Origin: Candidatus Limosilactobacillus faecipullorum
Lineage (GTDB): Bacteria > Bacillota > Bacilli > Lactobacillales > Lactobacillaceae
Reading direction: 5' to 3'
DNA: 64,000 bases
NCBI GenBank assembly: GCA_019118465.1
Contig: DWYX01000039.1
Span: 1 to 64,000 of the forward strand
The translations under genes were made by a program, and so were the position numbers. Positions 1 to 9,231 of this stretch are shown one piece after another; position 1 is the stretch's first letter; the number at the start of each line of letters is the position of its first letter. Under the pieces are notes generated by a model, which was given only the letters and a program-made list of their open reading frames with translations, had not been told where the DNA came from and did no database searches.

Positions 1-270
1 GAACGACCAGACCAACCGATTGGGGGAAAACAATTTTGGCGGATTATGAATCATGTTGGTGATTTACTGGGGATTAACTACTTGGGTACCCATACCATGC
101 GAAAAACCGGAGCTTACCTTGTTTATGAACAAACCCATCATAATATCGGGTTGGTAATGAAATTACTGAATCATTCTAGTGAAGCGATGACATTAGCTTA
201 CCTTGGGTTGGACCAAGAAACGAGGGAAACAATGCTTGATCGGATTGATTTTGGCCAGTTAAACGTTTGA
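1..270 (+). CDS. Tyrosine site-specific integrase, C-terminal part (cut by window edge)
   Basis: The reading frame is open from the first base of the window, so this is the tail of a gene that starts upstream. The last 90 residues carry the end of a tyrosine recombinase catalytic domain: an HTMRKT box with the second catalytic Arg, the LLNHSS segment with its His, and the nucleophile Tyr in the TLAYLG segment. Such enzymes cut and rejoin DNA at att or resolution sites. The first Met codon at 46 is internal to the domain and is not a credible start. It may belong to a mobile element lying to the left; no att site or element end is visible here. Family assignment is confident; the specific element is unknown. 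Confidence 0.8.
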   Translation, partial: ERPDQPIGGKQFWRIMNHVGDLLGINYLGTHTMRKTGAYLVYEQTHHNIGLVMKLLNHSSEAMTLAYLGLDQETRETMLDRIDFGQLNV

Positions 271-385
271 GCTTAAATATGCGCTCAGCTGTAAGTTAGT
301 CAGGATATCGGGGGGATTACTATTAAATATCTGGGAAAATTAAACATATTATTATTATGTAAATCTATTTGGGAGGAAATAGAAA

Positions 386-1864
386 ATGGGACGAAATATT
401 CGGATGCGGGTACCGATCTACAAAACTGATCGGGAAAAACAAATGATGAACAATCGCGAGCGTCGTAAGACACTACTAGAAAAAGCCAAAAAGACGAAGC
501 CTAAAGCGAATCCAACCGTAAAAACAGAAAAGGAGGTGCCAACAACACCTCAATTTGAAAATTTGAAATCTCAGATTAAACAGTTAAAACAACAGTTAGC
601 ATCTGAAAAAGCCCAGCATCAACGAAGTGAACGAAAAAGTCAACAGCAAATTCGAGACTTAAAAATCGCTAATCGAAAATTACGGCAAGAGAAACAAGTT
701 GCTTTGGCTGAAGCTGATGCAAAATTAAAGGAAAATCTTGAGAAGATAAAATTAAAAAAGACGAAATTGTACCAAGCAAAAATGCATCTCGAACGGGAGC
801 AAGCTTTCCTCGATTCAGTTGGTTGGAATCAGTCCGATGAGCTATCAACTTTACTAGCTAAACAATCAAAGCTAGCGGCTTGGTGGGCGGTAAATTACTT
901 GAAGTCCGCTGAAATCTTTACTCACCAACGCCAGACTTGTGCTTCGCTGAAGAATAAAGATCGTCAACTACAGAAGGAAAATCAACGATTAAAAGAGGAA
1001 CTAAAAAAGGAAAAACAGAAAAATGACCGTCTCCGCCATCAACTACATGAATTGAATGCATCAATTCATGCTACCAATGAAGAATTACGGAGCCGGCGAG
1101 CGGAAATTTGGTTAGAGCACCTTATTGATTACCTAACGCCAACAACTCTGAGTCAGTATGATCAATTGGAAACTTTAAACCGAAAGTTGCTTCAAACTTT
1201 TAAAGTCGCTAGTAAACAATCGTTTAGTAGTAACCTTAATCAGCAATTACGGTTTGTGTATGGTTACTTACAAGTTGATGATGGTCAATTCTTTATTTAT
1301 GATGTAAATCATGAAACTAAGCATTCGTTAATCATTAGTGAACATCAACAAGCATTGATGAATTTAGAGGATGGCATCGCAATTAAAGCCCAACGAAACG
1401 TAATGACTGATCAATATACCTTAGTTCGGATCTACCCGGTTATAAATCATGTTCGTTTACATGAAGCAAAACTTAAAACTCCTAAAAAGGTAAAGTCCCA
1501 AGCGCAAACTACGATAGCAGACGAACGCCTTTCAATCGTTGACCAAGCAAAACTTAATTGGTTAGCTGCTCAAAGAATTTTGGTCGTTGGAAATAAACGT
1601 GCTCAAGCCTTTGTTGATACCTTAAAACCATATGTCGAAGTAAAATTAATGGATGGTTACGAGGATCATCCCCGCCAAATTTTTATCGCAATGAAAGCGG
1701 CTGATTATGTCTTTATTTTAATCGATAGCGTTCCTCATGCGATCACTGATTATACAAAGACCCAATCTGACCTTGCACCAGGTGGCAGAAAGGTTCAAAT
1801 CTTCCGAAACCCGCAACCAGATGCAGGTTTAGCTCGGTTAAATTATCTTTATGCAACTAAATGA
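386..1864 (+). CDS. Coiled-coil protein with DUF2325-like C-terminal domain
   Basis: The start has a good ribosome binding site (GGGAGG) ahead of ATG 386. The 492-residue product is very rich in Lys, Gln and Glu. Residues about 45-135 and 185-245 look like long coiled coils with heptad-like Leu spacing. The last 100 residues begin with a beta strand (ILVVGNKRAQAF) and run through an AADYVFILIDSVPHAITDY segment, resembling DUF2325, a small Rossmann-like domain of unknown function. No signal peptide or membrane segment is present. It sits alone between an integrase tail and a bidirectional terminator. The domain match is from memory of the pattern and is moderate. Role unknown. Confidence 0.7.
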   Translation: MGRNIRMRVPIYKTDREKQMMNNRERRKTLLEKAKKTKPKANPTVKTEKEVPTTPQFENLKSQIKQLKQQLASEKAQHQRSERKSQQQIRDLKIANRKLRQEKQVALAEADAKLKENLEKIKLKKTKLYQAKMHLEREQAFLDSVGWNQSDELSTLLAKQSKLAAWWAVNYLKSAEIFTHQRQTCASLKNKDRQLQKENQRLKEELKKEKQKNDRLRHQLHELNASIHATNEELRSRRAEIWLEHLIDYLTPTTLSQYDQLETLNRKLLQTFKVASKQSFSSNLNQQLRFVYGYLQVDDGQFFIYDVNHETKHSLIISEHQQALMNLEDGIAIKAQRNVMTDQYTLVRIYPVINHVRLHEAKLKTPKKVKSQAQTTIADERLSIVDQAKLNWLAAQRILVVGNKRAQAFVDTLKPYVEVKLMDGYEDHPRQIFIAMKAADYVFILIDSVPHAITDYTKTQSDLAPGGRKVQIFRNPQPDAGLARLNYLYATK

Positions 1865-1897
1865 TTTCCAATAAGATAATTATGTTAAGTCAAGTGT

Positions 1898-1943
1898 AAA
1901 AATAACGGTGAACCTCCAATTAAGAGAGTTCACCGTTATTTTT
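1898..1943. terminator. Bidirectional intrinsic terminator
   Basis: AAAAATAACGGTGAAC pairs with GTTCACCGTTATTTTT around a short loop. It lies between the convergent ends of the coiled-coil gene (plus) and the dehydratase gene (minus) and has A/T runs on both sides, so it can stop transcription in both directions. Confidence 0.85.
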
Positions 1944-3114
1944 ATTCAACCACTAAAATCTTAGCACTTTCCATCGCTTTTTCGCTCAACTCTTGACCAA
2001 TTCCTGGGCGGTTAGGCACTTGGTAATATCCATCAACTGGTTGGTAGTGGTATTTACCAGAGCCGTAATTATCAGGTTTTAGGTTGATTTCGTGTTCTTC
2101 GTGAATTAAGAAGTTACTGATGGCCGCTTCAACCTGAAGCGTTGCGGCAGTTGCAATTGGTCCACCACAAGTATGGAATTGAACGCCGACGCCATACGTA
2201 CTTGCGAGATTAGCAATCTTAACGGCTTCAGAGATCCCACCGCAGACGCCAACGTCAGGTTGAATAACCCCAATACTGTGATTTTCCAAAAGGGGTTTGT
2301 ATTGCCACCGTGTCGTTAAACGTTCACCAGTTGCTAAGGGAAAAGGTAGTTGTTCTGCAAGCGGTTTGAACTCGCCAACCTCTAGTGGACTAAATGGCTC
2401 CTCATAGTAGTAGATGTTTAATGGTGCAACCATTTGTCCAAGCTGGCGAGCTGAATTTGGCTCTAGCTTACTATGCGATTCCAAAATTAATTCACATTCG
2501 GGACCGATCGCTTCCCGAATGGCAGTCAAACGATCGTAAGTCGCTTGTAGTTGAGGTTGGGTCAGTAAGTAACGATTTGGAATAAAGCGAGCTTGTTCTT
2601 CAAATTGAAGGGGATCAACCTTAAAAGCTCGGTAGCCTTGGTCATAGGCTTTTTTGGCAACTTCTTTAAATTCAACGGGGGTTTTAACTAGCCGGGAACA
2701 GTCTTCCCAACCATATTGGAGTTGGCTCGCATAAGCCCGCAAACGCTCATGACTTTTCCCACCGAGCAGTTCATAGACGGGAACGCCAAGCGCTTTTCCC
2801 TTCAAATCCCAAAGAGCGGTATCAAGGGCGCTAATGGCGGCATAAAGAATTGCGCCACCGCTTTTTCCCCAAAAGGTATGCTGATAAAGGCGTTGCCAAT
2901 GATATTCAATTTGACTGGGATCCTCATTGATCAGCATTTTTCCTAAATCGACAATCGCATGGGTGGTTGCAACTTCACCATGGCCATAGGCAACCCCAGC
3001 TTCCCCCCAGCCGGATAATCCAGAGTTAGTAATAATTCGAACAACGACTGGATGCCAGTATTTCTGCAATGCTGGCCACTTGACTTGATAAACTTCAACC
3101 CGTTTAATTTGCAT
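1942..3114 (-). CDS. Enolase-superfamily sugar-acid dehydratase (mandelate racemase/galactonate dehydratase group)
   Basis: The protein has the N-terminal capping domain (SGLSGWGEA, GHGE) and the barrel domain of the mandelate racemase/muconate lactonizing family. Metal-ligand acids are visible in order: LILESHSK, YYYEEP and ATGERL. Further on are the QPDVGVCGG and VQFHTCGGP segments with the usual Asp and catalytic His. Members of this group dehydrate acid sugars such as galactonate or mannonate. The start is set at the ATG preceded by AAGGG; an in-frame GTG nine bases upstream is less likely. It starts one base after the stop of the solute-binding protein gene, so the two are translationally close. 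The exact substrate cannot be read from sequence. Confidence 0.85.
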   Translation of the reverse strand: MQIKRVEVYQVKWPALQKYWHPVVVRIITNSGLSGWGEAGVAYGHGEVATTHAIVDLGKMLINEDPSQIEYHWQRLYQHTFWGKSGGAILYAAISALDTALWDLKGKALGVPVYELLGGKSHERLRAYASQLQYGWEDCSRLVKTPVEFKEVAKKAYDQGYRAFKVDPLQFEEQARFIPNRYLLTQPQLQATYDRLTAIREAIGPECELILESHSKLEPNSARQLGQMVAPLNIYYYEEPFSPLEVGEFKPLAEQLPFPLATGERLTTRWQYKPLLENHSIGVIQPDVGVCGGISEAVKIANLASTYGVGVQFHTCGGPIATAATLQVEAAISNFLIHEEHEINLKPDNYGSGKYHYQPVDGYYQVPNRPGIGQELSEKAMESAKILVVE

Positions 3115-3115
3115 C

Positions 3116-3988
3116 TTATTCACCCTTAATTGAGTTTGGTACCTTGAAGTACTTCACGTTCATCCCACTTGGTTTTTTTGTCAGATCATGACCGTAGTAC
3201 TTGATCATAATCTTGGAAAGGGTACCGTTCTTTTGCAGCTTGGCTAATTCCTTGTTGATCTTCTTTTGGAGACCTGGTTCGTTCTTATTAATCAAGAAGC
3301 CGATTCCTTTCCCCATTAAGTTTGTCCGGTAGTAAAGTCCCTTGGCCATTGTTAAGCCCTTAATCTTGCTCCGCTTATAACCAGTACTTAGACCGTAGTA
3401 GTCGTTTGGAATAAAGTCAACCTTACCATTCGCAACATCGTTCATTAATCCATTGGCACTATCGTAGTTAACTAACTTGGCACCCATGTATTGGGCAAAA
3501 CGTTGGTTAGAAGTTCCCGCTTCACCAGCTGATTTCTTTCCCTTCAGATCCTTCCAAGAATGAATTCCGGATTGATCTTTGGCTCGCACTAGTAAGCCCC
3601 CAAAGGAATACTTGTACGGTGTTGAGAAGAGGTAGCGCTTACGATAAACAGAGGAAAGGTTAAAGTTCCCAGCTGCAATGTCAGCTTTACCAGAAGAAAC
3701 CGCAGTTAGTTCACCAGCCACGTTTAATTCCTTAAATTGGATTTTCATCCCCAGTCCTTTGGCCACTGCCCGAGCAATCTCAACTTCATACCCAGTTAAA
3801 TGCCCTTTCTTGTCATGGAAGGATGAGGCATACATATCACCCGGCGTTGCGACCACTAAAGTATTTTTGCTCTTGTTAGCGGCGGCGTGTACTTTTTTTG
3901 CATGTTGGAAACCAAAGAGGCCTCCAAGCGTTAATCCAACGACCGTTGTTGTAGCTACCAAGATAGTTAACCATTTTTTCTTTTTCAT
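3116..3988 (-). CDS. Family 3 (amino-acid type) ABC solute-binding protein
   Basis: It begins with a lysine-rich signal sequence and a hydrophobic stretch of about 20 residues, then a periplasmic-binding-protein type 3 fold (TPGDMYASSFHDKKGHLTGYEVEI-type N-lobe, GKADIAAGNFNLS, later KGKKSAGEAGTSN). No lipobox Cys is seen; the sequence after the hydrophobic core resembles a signal peptidase I site or an uncleaved anchor. Start chosen at the second of two adjacent ATGs, eight bases after GGAG. It is followed directly by the sugar-acid dehydratase gene, and no permease or ATPase gene is adjacent, so it is an orphan binding protein or uses a transporter encoded elsewhere. A perfect cre motif lies upstream. 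Confidence 0.85.
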   Translation of the reverse strand: MKKKKWLTILVATTTVVGLTLGGLFGFQHAKKVHAAANKSKNTLVVATPGDMYASSFHDKKGHLTGYEVEIARAVAKGLGMKIQFKELNVAGELTAVSSGKADIAAGNFNLSSVYRKRYLFSTPYKYSFGGLLVRAKDQSGIHSWKDLKGKKSAGEAGTSNQRFAQYMGAKLVNYDSANGLMNDVANGKVDFIPNDYYGLSTGYKRSKIKGLTMAKGLYYRTNLMGKGIGFLINKNEPGLQKKINKELAKLQKNGTLSKIMIKYYGHDLTKKPSGMNVKYFKVPNSIKGE

Positions 3989-4043
3989 CATCAACACTCC
4001 TTATAAGGCAAAATAATAACTATGTCTTAAATTGTAACTCTTT

Positions 4044-4057
4044 TGAAAACGATTACA
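4044..4057 (-). promoter_or_regulatory. cre site (CcpA operator)
   Basis: TGAAAACGATTACA matches the consensus TGWAANCGNTNWCA at all 14 positions. It lies about 56 bases upstream of the start of the solute-binding protein/dehydratase pair, so carbon catabolite control of that operon is likely. The motif match is seen; regulation is inferred. Confidence 0.7.
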
Positions 4058-4284
4058 ATGGATACTAACCGGAATGATTGTTAACTATATTTAATTAAAT
4101 TTACAAATTTAGCATAAGTGTTGAATACGCGGCTTTTTGATGAGAGGAGAAATCAAAAATAAATTATTATAAAAATCTGTGATATGATTAGTGAATCATT
4201 TTTAAATTAATTTTGCTGATTTACTAAGGTTAAATGTGAACAAAGAGCTTTGAAATCACAAGATTGTTAAAAATCCCACAATCA

Positions 4285-4313
4285 TTGACTTAAAGATATT
4301 GATGAGTTAAAAA
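4285..4313 (+). promoter_or_regulatory. Sigma-A type promoter for lplA
   Basis: TTGACT, a 17-base spacer, and TAAAAA, about 60 bases ahead of the lipoate ligase start. Confidence 0.5.
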
Positions 4314-4372
4314 TTTTCGGTTAGCAAACTTAATAGCGGTAAAATAAAAGAAAACGATTGAAGGCGAATTAG

Positions 4373-5386
4373 TTGATATATCTAGATTTACAAAATGGTG
4401 GCCAATTGCTGAATGAAATGTTAACCTTTCAAGCCTTACCAGAATTTTTGCAAAATAGTGAGCGTTTCAAGGATCAAACCTTACTTTATTTTTATTTCCC
4501 GGCCCGACCAACTGTGATTTGCGGCCATTACCAAAACGTTTACCGGGAGGTGAATTTAACGTACTTGCGAGAACATCAAATTGACCTTGTCCGGCGTAAT
4601 TCTGGTGGCGGAGCTGTCTTTGTTGACCCCGGGAACTTAACCTATGTCTACATCGATACAGCTAAACAAGTTAAGAATCCCAAGTTTCCAATATATACCG
4701 CGCCAATCCTTAAAGCTCTTCAAACCCTCGGGATTACGGCTAAACAAACGGGACGAAATGATTTAACTTACCAGGGAAAGAAGTTTTCGGGGATGTCCTT
4801 TGCCAAAATCGGTGATCGGGTTTCATATGGGGGCACTTTAATGGTGGATGTAGATACGACAATGGCGAATAAAGTCTTAACCCCACCAGCTTCGAAGTTA
4901 GCTGATAAGGGGATTCGCTCTGTCAAGAGCCGGGTGACAAACTTAAAGCCTTATTTACCTATTGATTTTACGGTTAATGATTTACGAGAACGAATCCTTG
5001 ACCAAATTCCAAATCTTCAAGTTGCGGAGTTAACACCGGTGGAATGGACGGCCGTTCATCGCCTAGCAGGCGAGAAGTATGGTCAAACCAAGTGGATTTA
5101 TGGTTTGAATCGCTCTGACCACTACGTTGATGCATATTTTCAAGGCGTTGGTAGTTTAGGGATTGGCTTTAATTTAGTAAGTGGTAGGATCGCTAACGCC
5201 AAAATCTTTGGTGACTTGCTTCAGATGGATCAAATGCAAGCAGACCAATTGGCTTCCCAACTAAATGGGTTACCGCTTAATGAGACAAAAATCATTTCAG
5301 TTCTGGATCAATATGGTCTCGGAACGAAAATTAGTCCAGAAGCGCCATTTGTCCTTGCGCAGAAAATAGCGACGCTCGAAAACTAA
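4373..5386 (+). CDS. lplA: Lipoate-protein ligase A
   Basis: This enzyme activates free lipoate with ATP and attaches it to the lysine of lipoyl domains in 2-oxoacid dehydrogenases or GcvH. The diagnostic RRNSGGGAVF motif is at residues 74-83, followed by GNLTY and by the GRNDL and KKFSGMS segments that carry the catalytic Lys. A C-terminal accessory domain follows from about residue 245. The start is TTG, preceded by GAAGG; no ATG is available before the conserved N-terminus. It is a single-gene unit with its own promoter. Length (337) fits the Gram-positive LplA family. Confidence 0.93.
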   Translation: MIYLDLQNGGQLLNEMLTFQALPEFLQNSERFKDQTLLYFYFPARPTVICGHYQNVYREVNLTYLREHQIDLVRRNSGGGAVFVDPGNLTYVYIDTAKQVKNPKFPIYTAPILKALQTLGITAKQTGRNDLTYQGKKFSGMSFAKIGDRVSYGGTLMVDVDTTMANKVLTPPASKLADKGIRSVKSRVTNLKPYLPIDFTVNDLRERILDQIPNLQVAELTPVEWTAVHRLAGEKYGQTKWIYGLNRSDHYVDAYFQGVGSLGIGFNLVSGRIANAKIFGDLLQMDQMQADQLASQLNGLPLNETKIISVLDQYGLGTKISPEAPFVLAQKIATLEN

Positions 5387-5430
5387 CCAAATGCCTCTTT
5401 TTCATGACGATAAGGCCGTTATGTAAATGA

Positions 5431-5444
5431 TGTAAACGCTAAAC
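5431..5444 (+). promoter_or_regulatory. Imperfect cre-like site upstream of alpha-galactosidase
   Basis: TGTAAACGCTAAAC matches 12 of 14 consensus cre positions; only the last two differ. It lies about 40 bases before the alpha-galactosidase start, where CcpA would be expected to act. Moderate support. Confidence 0.45.
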
Positions 5445-5485
5445 TGAAAAGGTAAAATCGTTGCGAAACGTTAGGAGGAGTTAAG

Positions 5486-7717
5486 ATGCCTATTCAGTAC
5501 CATATCCAAAGCCAAGAATTTCATTTGTATAATGACCAAGTTAGTTATTTAATCCGCGTTTTAGAAAATGGTCAACTCGGCCATTTGTATTATGGGGCTC
5601 GGATCCCCGATGAAGCTGATCATGGTTACTTAGTCGAAAATACCTATCGTCCCATGACTACTTATGTTTCACCGGATGACTATTCTTTTTCATTAAGCAA
5701 TGTTCAACAAGAATATCCGCCATACGGAACTAGTGACTACCGTCATCCCGCTTATGAGGTTAAGCAAGCCAATGGGAGCACGGTCACGAATTTCACCTTT
5801 GAAGGTTACCAAATTATTAATGGTAAACCGCAATTAACGGGGTTACCAGCAACCTATGCTAGTTCATCACATCCGGCAACAACTCTCGAAATTGCCTTAG
5901 TTGATCAGTTAACCCAAGTTAAAATGATCCTTAGCTACAGTATTTTTAGTGATTCCCCAATTATTGCCCGGAATGTCCGCTTTGAAAATCATGGCAAGGA
6001 AACCGTCACTTTAACTACAGCGCAAAGTTTAAGTGTCGATTTGCCAGATGCTGATTATGAATGGGTACAATTCTCGGGGGCTTGGGGGCGGGAACGCCAT
6101 CCCCATGTCACTCCATTGCGACCAGGCCTTCAAGCCGTTGATAGTTTGCGGGGCGCTTCAAGTCATATGCAAAACCCATTTTTGATTTTAAAACGGCCCC
6201 AGACCACGGAAATGAGCGGGGAAGCTTATGCGGTGAGTTTAGTTTATAGTGGAAACTTCTTAGCCCAAGCTGAAGTGAACGAGTATGACGTCACCCGACT
6301 TCAAATTGGGATTAATCCTTTCCATTTTGCTTGGCAATTAACTCCCGGCACCAATTTTCAAACCCCCGAAGCCTTAATTGCTTATACTGAAAAAGGCTTA
6401 AATGACCTTAGTCAAAGCTTCCATCGCCTTTATAATGACTGCCTAGTTCGGGGAGCCTGGCAACATCAGGTCCGGCCAGTTTTGATTAATAACTGGGAAG
6501 CCACCTACTTTGATTTTACTGAAGAAAAGCTCATCGCGATTGCTAAGCAGGCCAAAAAACTCGGAATCGAATTATTCGTTTTAGATGATGGTTGGTTTGG
6601 TGAACGGATGACTGAAACCGACGGATTAGGAGACTGGTGGCCGAATCCAAAACGCTTACCAAACGGAATTGCGGGGCTTGCTAACCAGATTCATCAACTG
6701 GGGCTGAAGTTTGGTCTGTGGTTTGAACCAGAAATGGCCAACCGCAATAGTAAATTAGTCCGGCAACATCCCGATTGGTTAATCCAAACTCCTAACCGTC
6801 CCCAATCCCAAGGCCGCCGTCAATATGTTTTAGATCTTGCCCAGCCGGAAGTGATTGACTACCTCTTTGATTTAATCGCTAAAGTTCTCCACGATGGTCA
6901 AATTGACTATGTAAAGTGGGACATGAACCGCAATATGAGTGAAGTCTACTCCTTAGCCTACCCAGCGAACCAACAAGGGGAGATTTTCCATCGCTATATT
7001 CTCGGTGTTTACCAGCTTTATGAACGACTTCGGCAAGCCTTTCCGAAGATCCTATTTGAATCCTGTGCTAGTGGTGGCGGTCGTTTTGATGCGGGAATGC
7101 TTTATTACGCACCCCAAGCGTGGACCAGTGATGATTCTGATGCAATCGAACGGTTAGCGATTCAAGGTGGGACCTCTTATGGTTATCCTTTAAGCAGCAT
7201 GGGGGCGCATGTTTCAGTGACACCGAACGAACAAGTCGGGCGGTTAACGCCGTTGAACACTCGTGGTAACGTTGCTTACTTTGGCGACCTTGGCTATGAG
7301 CTCGATATTACTCAAATGACACCGGCAGAATTAGCACAAATTAAAGCGCAAATTGAAGAATACAAGCGGTACCGATCAGTGTTCCAATATGGGAACTTCT
7401 ATCGCTTAACCGGGCTCGGCCAGGCTAAGTTAATTAACTGGCTAGTCGTAAGTCAGGACCAACGGATTGCCATTCTAGGTAACTTTAAGGTCTTGAATGA
7501 CGTTAATGCGCCATACCGGCGTTTGCGGATTCCTGGCTTAAAAGCCGACTTTCGTTATCACGTCACAGAAGTTAAACCTGCTGGGAAAGTTAATCGGGGA
7601 AGTTTTACGGGTCAGGAGCTAGCTAGGCTTGGTTTAGTGATTTCCGATGCATCGGCAGGCCAAACGAACGAAACTACAGATTTTTATAGTCGCTGCTTTA
7701 TCTTGGAGGCGGAATAA
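5486..7717 (+). CDS. Alpha-galactosidase (GH36)
   Basis: This is a cytoplasmic enzyme that releases terminal alpha-1,6-galactose from melibiose, raffinose and stachyose. The order is an N-terminal beta-sandwich, then the TIM barrel with LFVLDDGWFG, the nucleophile in YVKWDMNR (Asp479) and the acid/base in AWTSDDSD (Asp549), with the SCASGGGRFD loop between. Length 743 is typical of bacterial GH36 group I tetramers. Strong RBS AGGAGG. The stop codon overlaps the start of the next gene (TAATG), so the two are co-translated. A divergent-end AraC regulator follows. Catabolite control is suggested by the upstream cre-like site. Called agaA or melA in relatives. Confidence 0.95.
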   Translation: MPIQYHIQSQEFHLYNDQVSYLIRVLENGQLGHLYYGARIPDEADHGYLVENTYRPMTTYVSPDDYSFSLSNVQQEYPPYGTSDYRHPAYEVKQANGSTVTNFTFEGYQIINGKPQLTGLPATYASSSHPATTLEIALVDQLTQVKMILSYSIFSDSPIIARNVRFENHGKETVTLTTAQSLSVDLPDADYEWVQFSGAWGRERHPHVTPLRPGLQAVDSLRGASSHMQNPFLILKRPQTTEMSGEAYAVSLVYSGNFLAQAEVNEYDVTRLQIGINPFHFAWQLTPGTNFQTPEALIAYTEKGLNDLSQSFHRLYNDCLVRGAWQHQVRPVLINNWEATYFDFTEEKLIAIAKQAKKLGIELFVLDDGWFGERMTETDGLGDWWPNPKRLPNGIAGLANQIHQLGLKFGLWFEPEMANRNSKLVRQHPDWLIQTPNRPQSQGRRQYVLDLAQPEVIDYLFDLIAKVLHDGQIDYVKWDMNRNMSEVYSLAYPANQQGEIFHRYILGVYQLYERLRQAFPKILFESCASGGGRFDAGMLYYAPQAWTSDDSDAIERLAIQGGTSYGYPLSSMGAHVSVTPNEQVGRLTPLNTRGNVAYFGDLGYELDITQMTPAELAQIKAQIEEYKRYRSVFQYGNFYRLTGLGQAKLINWLVVSQDQRIAILGNFKVLNDVNAPYRRLRIPGLKADFRYHVTEVKPAGKVNRGSFTGQELARLGLVISDASAGQTNETTDFYSRCFILEAE

Positions 7718-8343
7718 TGTCACGGCGGATGTTTTTAGCAGGAAGTGGCGTCCTCCTCTGCGGCATTAGTGTGGGGATGTTACAAGTTGCTAGCTTTGGT
7801 TTTGACCCTTTTACTTGCTTCGTAACCGCAATTGATCATTTTGGTCATTTGAGTTTTGCGGTTGGTTACCCAATTATCACGGCAGTGATGTTGATTTTCT
7901 TCTGGATAGTGAACCGGCACTTATTAGGGATCGCAACCATCTTAAATCTTTTTTTGATTGGAACCTGTGCCCAGGTGACAAAAGCCTTGAGTTTAAGTTT
8001 GGGATTAGATAGCTTTACCAGTCGGGCATTATTTATGGTTAGCGGGTTAGTTTTGATGTGTCTTGCATCCGCCTTGTATTACACTGCCGATCTTGGCGTT
8101 TCGGGGTATGATGCGGTCGCCTTAACCTTAGCCCAACGCTTTCGGCAAATTCCATTCCGGTGGTGGCGGATTTCCTGTGATTTAATCTGCGTCCTCGTTG
8201 GCTTTGCTGGTCAAGCTTCAGTTGGAATCGGTACGGTCATCACGGCCCTTTTCATGGGTCCCTTAATTACCTTCTTCCAGAAGACGGTTTCGGAGCCGCT
8301 TTTGAACCAAAAGAAGCCCGTTGCCGATAAGTCCGCGGACTAA
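7717..8343 (+). CDS. YczE/YitT-type integral membrane protein
   Basis: A 208-residue protein with about five hydrophobic membrane segments and a GFDPFTCF motif near the first loop, characteristic of the YczE/YyaS membrane protein family whose function is undefined. Its ATG overlaps the alpha-galactosidase stop by one base. Its 3' end overlaps the convergent AraC-type gene by 77 bases. Context hints at a link with alpha-galactoside use, but no transport domain is recognised. Confidence 0.8.
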   Translation: MSRRMFLAGSGVLLCGISVGMLQVASFGFDPFTCFVTAIDHFGHLSFAVGYPIITAVMLIFFWIVNRHLLGIATILNLFLIGTCAQVTKALSLSLGLDSFTSRALFMVSGLVLMCLASALYYTADLGVSGYDAVALTLAQRFRQIPFRWWRISCDLICVLVGFAGQASVGIGTVITALFMGPLITFFQKTVSEPLLNQKKPVADKSAD

Positions 8344-9127
8344 GCCCGAAGGTCGCTTTAAAAGCCCGGCGAAAGGTTTGGGGATGCTGATAACCAGTTC
8401 GTTCAGCAATTTCATTAATTGTTAAATCGGTCGATTCCAAAAGATGGCGGGCGGTGGTTAGGCGGAAATTTTGCAGATAAGTGCTAGGTGTTTGTCCCGT
8501 GGCATTCGAAAAGAGTTGGCTGAAATAGCTCCGATTTAAGCCAACCGCCGCGGCTAATTTGGGGACGGTAACGGTATCAAGGTGATGACTAAGATAGGTG
8601 ATTGCTTTTTGAATGTAGTCTGACATGGGGGTGAGTTCATTTGGTATTACTGCTGGAGCTTGAGCCACGGTACTCAGAAATTCAAGAAGATAACGAAGGG
8701 CTGATAACTCGGCTTGACCATGGGGATGGGCCTCTAACTGAAGTAGTTGGTTAACGCATTTAACCAAGGTCGTTCTATCAGTTTCCCCAAAGATTGGTTC
8801 AGTAGGCGAAATCTGAAGTTGATCGATTAAGTAGGGAGCCATTGACCCCGTAAAGCCAACCCATACGTAAGACCAGGGTGTTTGTTGGTCTGCTCGGTAA
8901 ATGGTTTGTTGATTTGGGACAATCAAAAAGCCTTGCCCGGCGTGGAGGTGGTAAGTAATGCCATCGCTAGTGAAGGTTCCGGCACCTGCAAGGACATAGT
9001 GGATCAAATAGTAAGGCCGGACGGCTGGCCCAAAGGTGTGACGAGGCATGGTATCAGAACGGCCAGCTGCAGTAAGTGCTAGTTGCTCTCCCGCAGTCCA
9101 AAAATTTTGACTAATTGCATGTTCCAT
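8267..9127 (-). CDS. AraC-family transcriptional regulator with cupin sensor domain
   Basis: The N-terminal 150 residues form a cupin sugar-binding domain (LIHYVLAGAGTF, HLHAGQGFLIVP). The C-terminal 100 residues hold the paired HTH of the AraC family (VPKLAAAVGLNRSYFSQLF and TINEIAERTGYQHPQTFRRAFKATFGLSPRTYRQ). This resembles the MsmR/RafR activators of alpha-galactoside operons, and its position next to alpha-galactosidase supports that role. Two consecutive ATGs follow GGAGGTGA; the second has the better spacing, the first is at 9130. Effector not determinable here. Confidence 0.9.
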   Translation of the reverse strand: MEHAISQNFWTAGEQLALTAAGRSDTMPRHTFGPAVRPYYLIHYVLAGAGTFTSDGITYHLHAGQGFLIVPNQQTIYRADQQTPWSYVWVGFTGSMAPYLIDQLQISPTEPIFGETDRTTLVKCVNQLLQLEAHPHGQAELSALRYLLEFLSTVAQAPAVIPNELTPMSDYIQKAITYLSHHLDTVTVPKLAAAVGLNRSYFSQLFSNATGQTPSTYLQNFRLTTARHLLESTDLTINEIAERTGYQHPQTFRRAFKATFGLSPRTYRQRASFGSKAAPKPSSGRR

Positions 9128-9231
9128 CATTGTCACCTCCAATTATTAATTTTATTCTAGCAATTTGCCTCTTTAATCACAATTAGCTACGGAAAATTTT
9201 GCTACAATAAAATCAAAAGGAGGTCTTCCAG

